Shown: positions 1 through 9,341 of the stretch, piece by piece | Layout: every line of letters begins with the position of its first letter | Numbering within the stretch: the stretch's first letter is position 1 | Source of the DNA: Isoetes taiwanensis | Taxonomy: Eukaryota > Streptophyta > Lycopodiopsida > Isoetales > Isoetaceae | NCBI GenBank assembly: GCA_021234155.1 | Contig: JAJEKV010000020.1 | Coordinates: 14,753,268-14,817,267 of the forward strand | Length of the DNA: 64,000 nt | Direction: 5' to 3' | Position numbers and translations under genes: made by a program | The notes under the pieces: generated by a model | The model's database searches: none | The model's input: the letters and a program-made list of their open reading frames with translations, nothing else | What the model was told of the DNA's origin: nothing

Positions 1-254
1 GTTCCTGTTAAAGGTATTCTTGATTCTTGATTTTTAGATTTTCTGTTTGTTATTCACTCTGCTTGCATCTGGTTACTTTTTCTGAAACAGTCAGGTTTAT
101 TCTCGGTTTTGCTTGCAAAATGTACATGTTGTAAGGAATAATATTTGATTTGTTAAGTATTCAGTCTGTTCTTGGTTCTCTTTCTGAAAAAAGCGCTCTT
201 GCATACGAGTATTTATCTGATACGGTTATATTTATTGCTCTGTTTTGTTTGCAG
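1..254 (+). other. Probable intron upstream of UGT exon
   Basis: AT- and T-rich sequence ending in a good 3' splice site (pyrimidine-rich tract then TTGTTTGCAG at 245-254). It reads as the end of an intron: plant family-1 glycosyltransferases of this type often have one intron, and about 170 N-terminal residues are missing from the exon that follows. The first exon would lie to the left of the window. Short reading frames here have no family likeness. Confidence 0.5.
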
Positions 255-848
255 ATGTGCATGGACATGTCATACGAGATGAAGGTATTGATTTTATTCC
301 TGGGTTGCCGCTCCAACCAACAGATCTCTCTATTTCTTACTTCACTGATCATCCCATTACACCTCATATCAGTGATGGCTGCCAGAAACTACCACAGGCA
401 AAATTTGTTCTTCAAAGCACATTTGAAGAGCTAGAACCACAATATGTGAAGATAATGAGAGAAAAAATCATCAAGAGTCCTAACTTCTTGCCTGTAGGAC
501 CATTGTTACCCCCTGCATTTTTAGGGCTAGAAGATAATAAAGACAATCTATCCATTGAGGATAAGAAATGTCTGCAATGGCTTGATACACAAGAACCAAA
601 CTCTGTGCTTTATGTTTCCTTTGGATCAGTGGCATGGCTAAGTGCTAAACAGGTTGAAGAATTAGCGCTTGCTTTAGAGGAATCAAGGCAGCCATTTTTG
701 TGGGTGGTAAGGGCTGGTTTGGTACAGGATTTGTCACAAGAATTTTTCCAAGCATTTTTAGGAAGAACACAAAAGCAGGGAATAGTGGTACCATGGTGTC
801 CACAGATGAGGGTGCTTTTGCATAAATCAGTAGGAGGCTTTTTAAGCC
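255..848 (+). pseudogene. UDP-glycosyltransferase exon, 5' part, interrupted in the PSPG box
   Basis: Family-1 plant UDP-sugar glycosyltransferase, which moves a sugar from a UDP-sugar to small molecules in the cytosol. The 198 codons cover the middle of the protein: the acceptor-side stretch with IPGLPLQPTDLS, the linker NFLPVGPLLPP, the start of the donor-binding domain with SVLYVSFGSVAWLS, then FLWVVRAG, and the beginning of the PSPG box (WCPQ at about 794, then VGGFLS). The frame then runs into unrelated DNA at 849; the rest of the PSPG box resumes at 3791. The N-terminal third with the catalytic His is not in the window, presumably in an upstream exon. Before the insertion the gene looked intact: I see no internal stop in this part. 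A processed transcript lacking the insert is conceivable but the break has no GT donor, so I call it disrupted. Confidence 0.9.
839..848 (+). repeat. Left target-site duplication
   Basis: TTTTTAAGCC, identical to 3781-3790. Removing one copy plus everything between restores the UGT reading frame exactly, so this is a genuine target-site duplication. Ten bases fits the 9-11 bp duplications made by Mutator-like transposases. Confidence 0.9.
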
Positions 849-891
849 GCTCACACTATCTCCCCCCGATTGGGGTTATTAAAAAAAAAAA

Positions 892-985
892 TGAAACCCT
901 TCTAAATTTCAAACATGGAAACCCTTCCAAATTTCCGTGAAAACCGGAAGGGTTTCCACTGAAGCACGGTAGGGTTTCCGCAAAA
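892..985. repeat. Left cluster of GGAAACCCTTCC motifs
   Basis: About four copies of GAAACCCTTCC or its reverse complement GGAAGGGTTTCC, close to the left end of the insertion. The same motif, usually followed by TATTTTCC, is dense at the right end, so the element is bounded by related motif clusters in both orientations. Confidence 0.75.
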
Positions 986-1687
986 ATATTTTATTTTTAG
1001 ATATCCAATGCAACCACCGTTAATTAATGCTTGTAATTAAGTTTCTACGGCTTTGATTTAAGAGCTTTTCAAGAAAAGCAATTTTTTTTCGTTCTTCCTC
1101 TTCCTCAGGCGGATCGATTTTCGTTCTTGCATGGAGATTGAGTCGATTAAGGAACTCCTACAGTCGGATTGAGGAACTCTTGCGATCAAGAAGGCGTTTT
1201 ATAGAAAGTTCTGTAGGAAACACAGGTAGTTCAGGCTCTGTTCAGGCTGTGTAGGCGCAGTTTTGCTTCAATTTTTTTTTGTTTTTTGCTTCCTTTAACT
1301 GATTGACAGAAATTGTCCTTACCAAATCGAGCGTGTTCTATTAACCTAATGCAGGTCCGACTTATTCACGGATGGAATCACCAGCCATATCGGATCTGGA
1401 ATCAAACAATCATGGATGTATCAGGTATGTGCAAATGGGGTAAGCTCCATAAACAGAGAATATTTTGCTAAATCCGGCCAGGGATGGGCTGGGTCTACTC
1501 TGTCAGCATAGGAATGGAATGGCAGATCCATAGGAAAAACGCCACAAAGAAAGCCTGGCCAAAAATGGAGGCAGTCGGGCAGTTCTAGAGCTAAAAATGG
1601 CAGAAACAAGAAAGCATATTTGGGGCAGTAGCAAGAGGCTTTCGCCACATTTCTTGCAGAGGAGCTTGGTGCTCTCTAAGCGCCTCA

Positions 1688-2062
1688 ATGACACGACCGG
1701 AAGGAAGCCAGAATAAGAATGAGACTAGAGCACAGATGATCAAGTTAATCAATGCAGCTGGCCTTGATTTAATGGCTCTGTGCAGGGCTGAAGGTGAATC
1801 CATAGCACAGCCCTCTAAGGCATTTCTGCTTAAGATTATCACGAAATACAATCTGCAAGGGGCAAGTAGCAGACCTGCAACAGGGATTATGAAATTCGTA
1901 TCCAAAGATAAGGAGAATGCAAACAAGGGGACGTCTGACAACAATATTATAAGCATTACTGAAACTCAAGAGGCTGAAGAAGATGACGAGGAGATGGAAA
2001 ATGAGGGAGACATTCCGCTTAACCAGGTTTTTTATAGATTACAAAGGGCTGTTAGGCATTAA
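1688..2062 (+). CDS. Hypothetical 124-codon frame inside the insertion
   Basis: Not recognised. The frame reads as plausible plant coding sequence: a basic, polar start (TRPEGSQNKNETRAQM), a short amphipathic segment (IKLINAAGLDLMALCRAEGE), a lysine-rich middle (KFVSKDKENANKG) and an acidic tail (EAEEDDEEMENEGDIPL). It follows a possible splice acceptor region around 1290-1370 and may be one exon of a longer gene. Such an exon in a transposon without a transposase suggests a captured host gene fragment, but it could instead be an element-encoded protein. The initiator Met at 1688 is simply the first in frame. Confidence 0.4.
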   Translation: MTRPEGSQNKNETRAQMIKLINAAGLDLMALCRAEGESIAQPSKAFLLKIITKYNLQGASSRPATGIMKFVSKDKENANKGTSDNNIISITETQEAEEDDEEMENEGDIPLNQVFYRLQRAVRH

Positions 2063-2155
2063 ATACTTCGTAATTTATCAGAGTTTTGCTATACATGTTT
2101 GATCTAGAAATATGTAAAGATGTTCTTGGACCAGCATTGTGTGTACTGCAGAAAA

Positions 2156-2213
2156 TATGTTTGAACCATATGCAGAACGTACCCTATGTTTGAACCATAT
2201 GCAGAACGTACCC
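2156..2213. repeat. 29-bp tandem duplication
   Basis: Two adjacent identical copies of a 29-bp unit beginning TATGTTTGAACC, at 2156-2184 and 2185-2213, inside the insertion downstream of its reading frame. Confidence 0.85.
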
Positions 2214-3269
2214 TGCTCCTGGGCATAACGGAGGCAGTATTTTAAATAGGTTAAAATTATGAAAGAATATAGATTCTGTTTGTCATTTCGAAATTTAGAG
2301 TGTAGATCTTTTGATTTCAATTTATTATGGTGAAGGGCGAAGAGCCATATAGAGCAACAGCTTACCTGATGGCCCTAACTCGGTTACCATTATAATGCTA
2401 ATCTGGGTTCTGTTTGGCTGCAGGTAACCTGCTCTATATCTCCATATCTGCATGTTGATTGTGTTACAAGAAGGACAAATGCTGCTGCTGTCAGTATGAA
2501 TGTTTCAAGACTTTGAATATTCTGTTTACATAAAGACTTGTTGTTTTTGTGCTGTTATGGTAAGTAAAACTTTAAATTCGGCATAGTTTTTGCAAAGTTC
2601 AGAATATTGACAGAAGTGAAAAGATAGAAATATCATAACTCTGAAAGCATGGATTCAAACTTGGTTATACTGTAAGTGCTTTAACAAGTTTTATGCATTA
2701 GTGCAATGAAAGTTTTATTACGGCAGTAAATTGTATGATAGGGTCACTGATATGATTCTAAAAAGGCTGGTGCATGCAGCATAGATGACAAGTAAATTAA
2801 ATAGGCAACATACATTATTATTGAATAAGAAAACTTGTGAGGCTGAGGCGGGAAGGATAGTAATAGTAATTAGATAACCAGGGTTTGAAGGATAAGAAAT
2901 TATGTGGGGATTAAATATACAGTTTTCAGAATTTGCATGAAAATGCTAGGGGGTCTCGGTAACTGAAGGAACCTAAGGATTTAGCAATAGATCTTGATGC
3001 AGGAAATGTAAATACAAATGGATTTGTGCTGGTTAAAAAGGAACAATAGTTAAGCAAAAAAATAATGCGAAACATTTAGAAACCAATGCATTATGGTTGC
3101 AATAAGGGAAATGACATATAGGCTGTTGAATACAAATAAAGGAAGGATTGAAATTTGTTAGTAATGTCAGATCTTGGACAAGCTTGTAATCAAAGAAGCA
3201 TCATCCTCGCATTCTTCAAATGCGCCAAGAGCAAAGCGCAAGAAGCGCCCTTAGAAATTTTTTGTCAAA
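2214..3269. other. AT-rich non-coding part of the insertion, with a segment shared with the 3.8-kb array
   Basis: No gene seen. At about 2332-2441 the sequence GGTGAAGGGCGAAGAGCC, then AGCTTACCTG, TTACC, GCTAA and a terminal TGCAGGTAAC run in the same order and spacing as in every unit of the array at 37.85-64 kb (for example 40587-40690). In the array this covers a small exon-like frame ending at a CAG/GT splice-like site. The rest (2442-3269) is AT-rich with nothing recognisable. Confidence 0.6.
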
Positions 3270-3740
3270 CGTGGAAACCCTTCTTATTTTCCCCCATTTG
3301 TGGAAACCCTTCCTATTTTCCCATGGCTTTGGAAAATAGGAAGGGTTTCCATTTGAATTTAAATTTAAATTCTTGGGTGTCGTGCATATTTATGAGCGTG
3401 CACAAGCGTGCACCATTAATGGCGGCGTGCGTGTTGGGCGCCGTGCGCCTTGAAAAAATAAAAAAATAAAAATGGAAACCCTTCCCATTTTCCAAGGAAA
3501 CCTTTCCGATTTTCAAATGGGAAACCCTTCCAATTTTCCACTAAAACCAGGAAGGGTTTCCATGGAAACCCTTCCTATTTTCCTGTTTGGAAAATAGGAA
3601 GGGTTTCACTTTAAAAATAGGAAGGGTTTCATGGAAACCCTTCCTCGGTTTTAATGAAAGGGGGAAGGGTTTCCATGGAAACCCTTCCTATTTTCCATGG
3701 AAAATTGGAAGGGTTTCCATGGAAATTTGGAAGGGTTTCC
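3270..3740. repeat. Right cluster of GGAAACCCTTCC motifs
   Basis: About fifteen copies of GGAAACCCTTCC, mostly continued by TATTTTCC, or of the reverse complement, in mixed orientation and often back to back so that long near-palindromes form (for example around 3563-3606 and 3662-3740). A single strand could fold into many alternative hairpins. The cluster makes up the right sub-terminal region of the insertion. Confidence 0.85.
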
Positions 3741-3780
3741 ATGGGAGCCCAACCCAAATAGGGAGTACTTAGAACCATCG

Positions 3781-3790
3781 TTTTTAAGCC
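3781..3790 (+). repeat. Right target-site duplication
   Basis: TTTTTAAGCC, second copy of the duplication at 839-848; it reads in frame into the remaining PSPG box. Confidence 0.9.
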
Positions 3791-4119
3791 ATTGTGGATG
3801 GAATTCCACCCAGGAAAGCCTGTGCGCCGGGGTGCCTATGATCGGATGGCCATGTATGGCAGAGCAAAATTTCAACATCAAATTTTTAGCTGGAGATTGG
3901 GGGGTTGCAATTTCTTTGTGGAAAGGAGATGAGCATATGTTGATTGCAAAGGATGAAATAAAGGGAGCCATAACAAAGCTGATGGAAGGAGAAGAAGGAA
4001 AGAGGTTAAGGGAAAGAGCCTTGCATATTAAAGATACAGCTAAAAAGAGTGTCATGGAAGGTGGTTCTTCAAATGCCAATCTAAGACTCTTTGCTAGAGC
4101 CATGGGTGCGAAAGTTTGA
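3791..4119 (+). pseudogene. UDP-glycosyltransferase, 3' part with rest of PSPG box
   Basis: Continuation of the UGT frame broken at 848. It begins with HCGWNSTQESLCAGVPMIGW and then PCMAEQ, the second half of the 44-residue PSPG donor-binding box; the last position is Gln, commonly linked with UDP-glucose preference. It goes on through the usual C-terminal helices (FNIKFLAGDWGVAISLWKGD; EIKGAITKLMEGEEGKRLRE) to a normal stop at 4117-4119, near the end expected for a protein of about 480 residues. No internal stop or frameshift is seen, so the insertion looks recent relative to the decay of other pseudogenes in this window. It cannot be made as one protein with the N-terminal part unless the insertion is removed. 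Confidence 0.9.
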
Positions 4120-4375
4120 CCGACCTTTTTCTCATACTAAAATTGTTTCTTCTTCTTCATCATGTGGAGATATTCTTGTATGGATAATATTCTAACCATG
4201 ATTTTCAACTAACAAAGTTTGGGTATGAGCAATCTTGCACCCACATTGAACCATACGAAAGTAAATCATACAACGCCATGTATAAGGGTAAGACAACTGG
4301 GAAGTGATTCCCGGATTGGCAGCGACCGGCGTTAGCCGAGCCGCAGTTTGAATCAGCGACCGCTTTTCTACCCTT
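4120..4375. other. 3' flank of UGT
   Basis: AT-rich downstream DNA with a more GC-rich patch at about 4285-4375. No gene recognised. Confidence 0.4.
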
Positions 4376-4713
4376 ACAATATCATGGTTGGGGAGTGATT
4401 TTGAGCTCACGGCTGATGGCTATGGTGCTATGATTTTAATCCCTATTTGGTTTTGATCTCTGTTTCCCTTTCATATCCGTTCTTCATTTCCGCCATACAA
4501 GGTCGAATAAGAAGCAAAACAACAAATAGTTGTTCTTCAACTTACATACCTGGCCGACGGAACAAGCGGCAATACAAATTCCTGTTTCTGTAACCGGATC
4601 AACAGGTAATCCGGAATCTTCATACCCGATTAGCATTCCTGGATATTGGCCGTGCCACATGGCATCAGGGAAATACACCACCGGAAGAAATCACGACCCA
4701 ACCATGATATTGT
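4376..4713. mobile_element. MITE-like element with 25-bp inverted ends
   Basis: The first 25 bases (starting ACAATATCATGGTTGGGG) and the reverse complement of 4689-4713 agree at 23 of 25 positions, giving a 338-bp foldback unit. No clear flanking target duplication is visible, so the family is unknown. A short frame on the minus strand (4484-4681) shows nothing recognisable. Confidence 0.5.
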
Positions 4714-4740
4714 GGACAATCTTCTAAACCTGAATGCGAC

Positions 4741-4912
4741 ATTCTTTAGCATTTACCCAATGTTCTTTAGCTTTTACCCAGCATTCCAACCAGTTTTTAC
4801 TTGGAGAGTTGTATAATTGCTCTTTATATGCATTCTTTAGCTTTTACCCAGTGTTCTTGAGCTTTTACCCAACATTCCAACTATTTTTTACTTACGGAGT
4901 CGCATAATTGCT
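4741..4912. repeat. Tandem duplication of about 90 bp
   Basis: Two diverged copies (4741-4821 and about 4831-4912), each containing ATTCTTTAG, two TTTTACCCA blocks, CATTCCAAC, TTTTTACTT and ending TAATTGCTC. Confidence 0.8.
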
Positions 4913-5098
4913 CATACACGAAACATCACCTAACCCGGCGTGGAAGGTGCGCCCATGCGCGCACACCATTCACGCCAGAATTGCAAGTATGTATATATAG
5001 GGCATACTTTGATCTTTCTTTTATGTGTTTGTGGACGTGGATAGTTGTCAACCACTATTGGTGCGCATAAAAGATTGTGCCTGGTCTACTCTTTAGAC

Positions 5099-5145
5099 AA
5101 GAAATTTATCGCGACGGCCAAGGCCGTCGCGAATATTTCTCTTCA
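5099..5145. repeat. GC-rich hairpin
   Basis: Inverted repeat with perfect GC-rich core arms CGCGACGGCC / GGCCGTCGCG around a two-base loop, extended outward by AGAAAT / ATTTCT. It stands out in AT-rich DNA. Such GCGACGG palindromes are common inside plant transposons; this could be one terminus or a relic. Confidence 0.65.
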
Positions 5146-7370
5146 AGAAAAAAGACCTCAACCATGTCCCACTACGAAGTACTAACAACTACAATCAACC
5201 AATTCCATTATACATTCAATTATGTCTCACAAGCTATGACTCTCACATCACGAAAAGAATGCCTCCCTTGATCATCAATTAGTGGTTTGTTGAATAACTA
5301 AAATAAATTGAAAATATTAATGCATCATTTTTTTATTAAATATGTAAATCTTATGTGCTTCGTAGGCATCATAAGGTACACTAAATCCTGAGAATACCAA
5401 AGTCCATATAATATTAAAAGTTTGTATACTTGCACAAATACACCTTTGAATATGTAGCATAATAACAGTGGGTTTCTTTTGTATTTTTATACTTTTTTTT
5501 CCTAAGGTTTTTATATGATTTCATGGATGTATTTGATGAGGGATACTGATTAGTATATCTAGAGTGCGCGTACGCTTGAACTAATTTTGATGCCTATATC
5601 CAATGGTTGAGACCCATATATCATATATTTCTTTCTTTTTATATTTATATTGTATTTTCTTATTGTATCAATATTCTGCTCGACATGCAAGGCTCGAGAT
5701 AACCCATTTTAGGGTTATGTGTTGGGAATGAAAATGAAGGTTTTAGGAGAATTCGGGTTTGACAGGTCGTGATGTCCGCAGATTGACAACTAATTTGAAA
5801 TGGTTCTTTTATAATCAAAACAGAGTAATTCGATCGGTAGTTTATAAGGTGTCCTGATTGAAGGGTGAATCGCCTAGAATTCGATTCGGCGAAAAGTTTA
5901 TTTTTGTTTTGAAAAGCTGATTTCGTTGCCATCCCTAAGGTAATGGACTTTGCTTCAAATTCTTCTAGCTTAAGGTTGTTGTCAATCCAAGAAAAAAGGA
6001 TATGTCCTGCAGGGTTTAATCTCGCATAGACGATTTGGTGGTCTCGTTGGATCAGCATACAAGGACTCAACTCATTCTTCAAACCCATCAACAAAGCATT
6101 TGGCTAATAATCCTCGAGGTGGAGCATTAGTTAATTATCAAGTTGAATGCGCATTTGACTGATGCAGGGAACAATTGCCGAAGTTAAAGGGGAAGAATTC
6201 TCACACATGTCTAAAGTCTTAAGGCTAGCTCGATGACGTGGGGCTTGATGCATATTTTGCTATTTGACATGATCTTGTTTGAACCCGAATGGTACATGTG
6301 GATAATCATTCCAGCTGGAAATCTGATGATTTAGGACCTACGTGCATATTAAAAATAGGAGAGAGAAAACCCTTGTGGCATTGCTTGGAGCAGAGTGTGG
6401 AGGCACTGTTTAGAGCCTATGCTTTGGCGAAAGGAAGAACTCAGGTAGCTCTTCTTCTGTTTGTCTTGAACAATTTAAGCATGGCATCTGTGGACAGTTT
6501 ATTCCAGTACAGGGTGATTGGGGTGCTTCTGATTTGATTATAAAGTGCAATTTACTCCACTCCATGTCCAAGGATAGTGGATGGCATGAAAGAGATTTAC
6601 CCATATGCTGCTATATGGACGACCATGTGCATAACAGTCATCTCTGGTTCTGCTAATATATGGAGTCCCTATGCTTCCTGAAGTGGCAGTTTTTTTGTGT
6701 CAATCAACAGCCTTTCTCAATGTGCATTACGAGAAGTGTCTGTGGAACTGTAATGTATCCTGCTTAGGAGGCTTGATAGAGAACAAAGGGGCCTAATGGC
6801 AATATTAAGCTATGCACAGTGGCCAGAAATGGCAAATAGGAAACCGCCACCAAGTTGAACACCTTTGAGGCTGTCTTTTGATAAGTTCTCTTGCAGTAGA
6901 AGTTTGCAATAATGTTTAGAAGGCTTATGCCATGTTGTGCGTACTTGGTCTCATACAGCCTACGGGTCTAAGGTAGATGTTAAGAAATTGTTCCCTTCTC
7001 TGTTTCCTTCGCTATTTTGCTTGCCATTGAGGCATGAGTTGAGGCATCCATTATAGTCTGCACTTGAGCATGGTTATCCAGTCCCTTTATAATCTGTTCT
7101 CTTGCTGCCTGCAGGCTCAAGCATGTTCCCCTTCTATTTTGTTTCTTGTGCAAGAATGAAAGAGATTCTTTTAACGACCATCTTGCCTTCTGGTTGACCA
7201 GAACATGGAATAGAGAGATCAGAAAATAAAAAACGACCAGTATGATATGGTGAGGAAACTGAACTAGAATTTCTACCCAAACTTTACCACATCATGATGA
7301 GCTTAATAAAATACATGCATTTGTGTGTATTCCCTTTGTGTTTTAGATCAATTTTATGGGCCACTTTGTT
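5146..7370. other. Non-coding, no recognised gene
   Basis: AT-rich intergenic DNA. The longest open frames are a 144-codon one on the minus strand (5660-6094) and an 82-codon one on the plus strand (6289-6537). Neither shows a domain or family motif that I recognise. Nothing regulatory can be supported. Confidence 0.4.
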
Positions 7371-7467
7371 TCTCTTTTCTTATTGCAAGTTTATGAACTT
7401 GTTTCTTTGGCAATTTATTTCTCTTTTCTTATTGCAAGGTTGTGAACTTGTTTCTTTGGCAATTTAG
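7371..7467. repeat. 49-bp tandem duplication
   Basis: The unit TCTCTTTTCTTATTGCAAG followed by ATGAACTTG (or GTGAACTTG) and TTTCTTTGGCAATTTA occurs at 7371 and again at 7420, with few differences. Confidence 0.8.
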
Positions 7468-7646
7468 GAGCATATGCTTTTGAAGATTGAAGTCATGTCT
7501 GTACTCATCTCATTGTGGACAATACCACTCTTGTAAATGAAATTGTTTTAACAAAGACCCAATTTTTTTAAAAATAAATACAATTCATTACATTCAGGCC
7601 CTTGGTTTGTTAAAGGCCCCGAAGGGGCCAAATTTTTTTTAAGTAT

Positions 7647-8032
7647 AAAACAAACCATCACATTCCACACTTAAAAATAAAATTCCCCCTTAAACCCCCT
7701 TTGGTTTGGGTGCATATTCACACGGGGGGTGACTCTGGGCATCGAGAGCTGTTGGATAAGCATATATGCCCTTTATTCCTCGATCTCGACCGTACATAGA
7801 AATCCTCGTTTGTGGGGTATAAATGTACAAGTTTTGGTATACTGTATAACACAGTTTGCAAAATACTATAAGATTTGAGGCAATGTACTATATGGTGTTG
7901 ATTTTGTACATGTGTAATATGATTTTAGGGGCTCTCGCTGCCCTACGTCACCCCCGTGTAAATATGCACCCAAACCAAAGGGGGTTTAAGGGGGAATTTT
8001 ATTTTTAAGTGTGGAATGTGATGGTTTGTTTT
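7647..8032. mobile_element. MITE with about 90-100 bp inverted ends (family A, copy 1)
   Basis: The left end (AAAACAAACCATCACATTCC, then AAATTCCCCCTTAAACCCCC, TTGGTTTGGGTGCATATT and CACGGGGG) recurs inverted at about 7934-8032, enclosing an AT-rich core of about 180 bp. No open frame of note. A second, truncated copy lies in opposite orientation at 19115-19385. The long terminal inverted repeats and small size mark a non-autonomous DNA element; the superfamily is not determinable because no convincing target duplication is visible. Confidence 0.85.
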
Positions 8033-8828
8033 GGTTAGCACTACTAGGTTCTTTAGAACACAATTTCACATTATCCTCAACATTTAAGCAAACCAACATG
8101 CAATTACAATGGTTCAGAGGTCATTAGGGGTTGATTTGCTATTGGATTATGCCTAGTGCAGTGTGAATATCTCCCCTAGCCACTTATGTTTTGCCCTCAC
8201 ATTTTGTGCTTGCTCTCTAATTCACAATAATCAAATTTCAATTGTCCAACAGTGAGGATTTGATATGTTTAGTAAGTTATTGTGGAAAAGCAAAAAGGTA
8301 CTATAGGAACTTTATTTTTATTTTAGATGGTTTGCAGAGAAATTTTATGTTTAATTTTAAATACCAGAAAAGCTCGTGCTCAAAACCATCCCTAGTAATA
8401 GGGGGTTACCCATCAACGATGGTGTAAGCCATCAAAAGGGAGCATTGGCTGCTGAAATAATTTTGCAGTAGCGAAATAATTTGCAGTAGGCAGAATGATA
8501 AAACTCTTCTAGCACTTTTGCATCTGCAGGTGGTTACATAAGAAGATCGCAAGGAGGAAGGCAGAAGCAAGGTTCATCAGAAAACCAACTGGCAGGGCAT
8601 GAGTAAAACCAATTGGATTGACAATATGGATGTTATGTGTGCATTTTTCCCTCTGCTCTCCTCTCCCATCCCCAAATCCGTCTATTTTTTCGTTGTCTTA
8701 GCCTATCATCTGCCCTATCAGGCACAAATTTATCCGCCCAATCGACCCATTAATCTGGTTCTGCTTCAATCCATTGTAATTTCATCACATCAGCCCTTTT
8801 AGCTCCAAATTGCAAGTGGTATTTCATT
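8033..8828. other. Non-coding, no recognised gene
   Basis: AT-rich; only short frames (61 and 67 codons) without recognisable content. Confidence 0.4.
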
Positions 8829-9124
8829 GTCAAATTAGGCTTGGACTATTGTCAAAACGGCAGTGCTTAATCTGGCTCTACAATCGCGATCCTAAATCGC
8901 TGCCCAATCCGCTGTATAATTCTGCTATATCAAAGTCGTTTTCTTTTGCAGTATCCTTGTCAAATTAGGCTTGGGTTATTGTCAAAATGGCAGTGCTTAA
9001 TCTGGCTCTACCCAGTGGTGAAATCCACGCTCACACAAGATAATTTTGCTTCTATATATTTTCGCCTCTTCTGACCGGATCTCTACCAATCTTCAATCGC
9101 GATCCTAAATCGCTGCTGCTATAT
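8829..9124. repeat. Local duplication
   Basis: CAAATTAGGCTTGG plus TATTGTCAAAA and GGCAGTGCTTAATCTGGCTC occurs at about 8830-8882 and again at about 8960-9011; the following block CAATCGCGATCCTAAATCGC also occurs twice, at about 8881 and 9095. This is an imperfect segmental duplication with period about 130 bp. Confidence 0.75.
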
Positions 9125-9341
9125 CAAACCCTTTTCCCTCAAGCATCACAAAACATCCACAAAACCACCATTTCGGTGCTTGAGATGATTCTCTTTATAA
9201 TATACAAACCTCAGTTGGATGAATTTATGTTAGCCTTGCGATTAGATAGTCTTTATGAATCAACATTTGCTGCAAGGGGTGCATAGACTTCCTTATTTAA
9301 CTTTCAGTTGTACATCTGCAGATTAATGCATAAGATTTTGT

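Larger units (their letters stand above)
849..3780. mobile_element. 2,932-bp insertion, MULE-like non-autonomous element
   Basis: Bounded by the exact 10-bp duplication TTTTTAAGCC and lying inside a conserved coding motif. Its two ends carry clusters of GGAAACCCTTCC and its reverse complement, about 4 copies near the left end and about 15 near the right end. The extreme termini (starting GCTCACACTATC on the left and reading CGATGGTTCTAA inward from the right) resemble each other only weakly, so a clean terminal inverted repeat is not evident. No transposase is recognisable. It holds a 124-codon reading frame (1688-2062), a 29-bp tandem duplication and a segment homologous to the 3.8-kb array further right. 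The duplication length suggests a Mutator-like element, possibly one that has captured host exons; the family is inferred. Confidence 0.75.

Noticed and set aside
245-254. Start of the UGT protein at the first in-frame alternative start codon
   Set aside because: The preceding bases are a splice acceptor and the protein would lack its catalytic N-terminal domain.
849-3780. Reading the gap in the UGT gene as a normal intron
   Set aside because: There is no GT at the break, the flanks are an exact 10-bp duplication, and the PSPG box is not a usual intron site.
5660-6094. 144-codon minus-strand frame as a gene
   Set aside because: No domain, no promoter or splice context, and AT-rich DNA gives such frames by chance; kept only as a remark.
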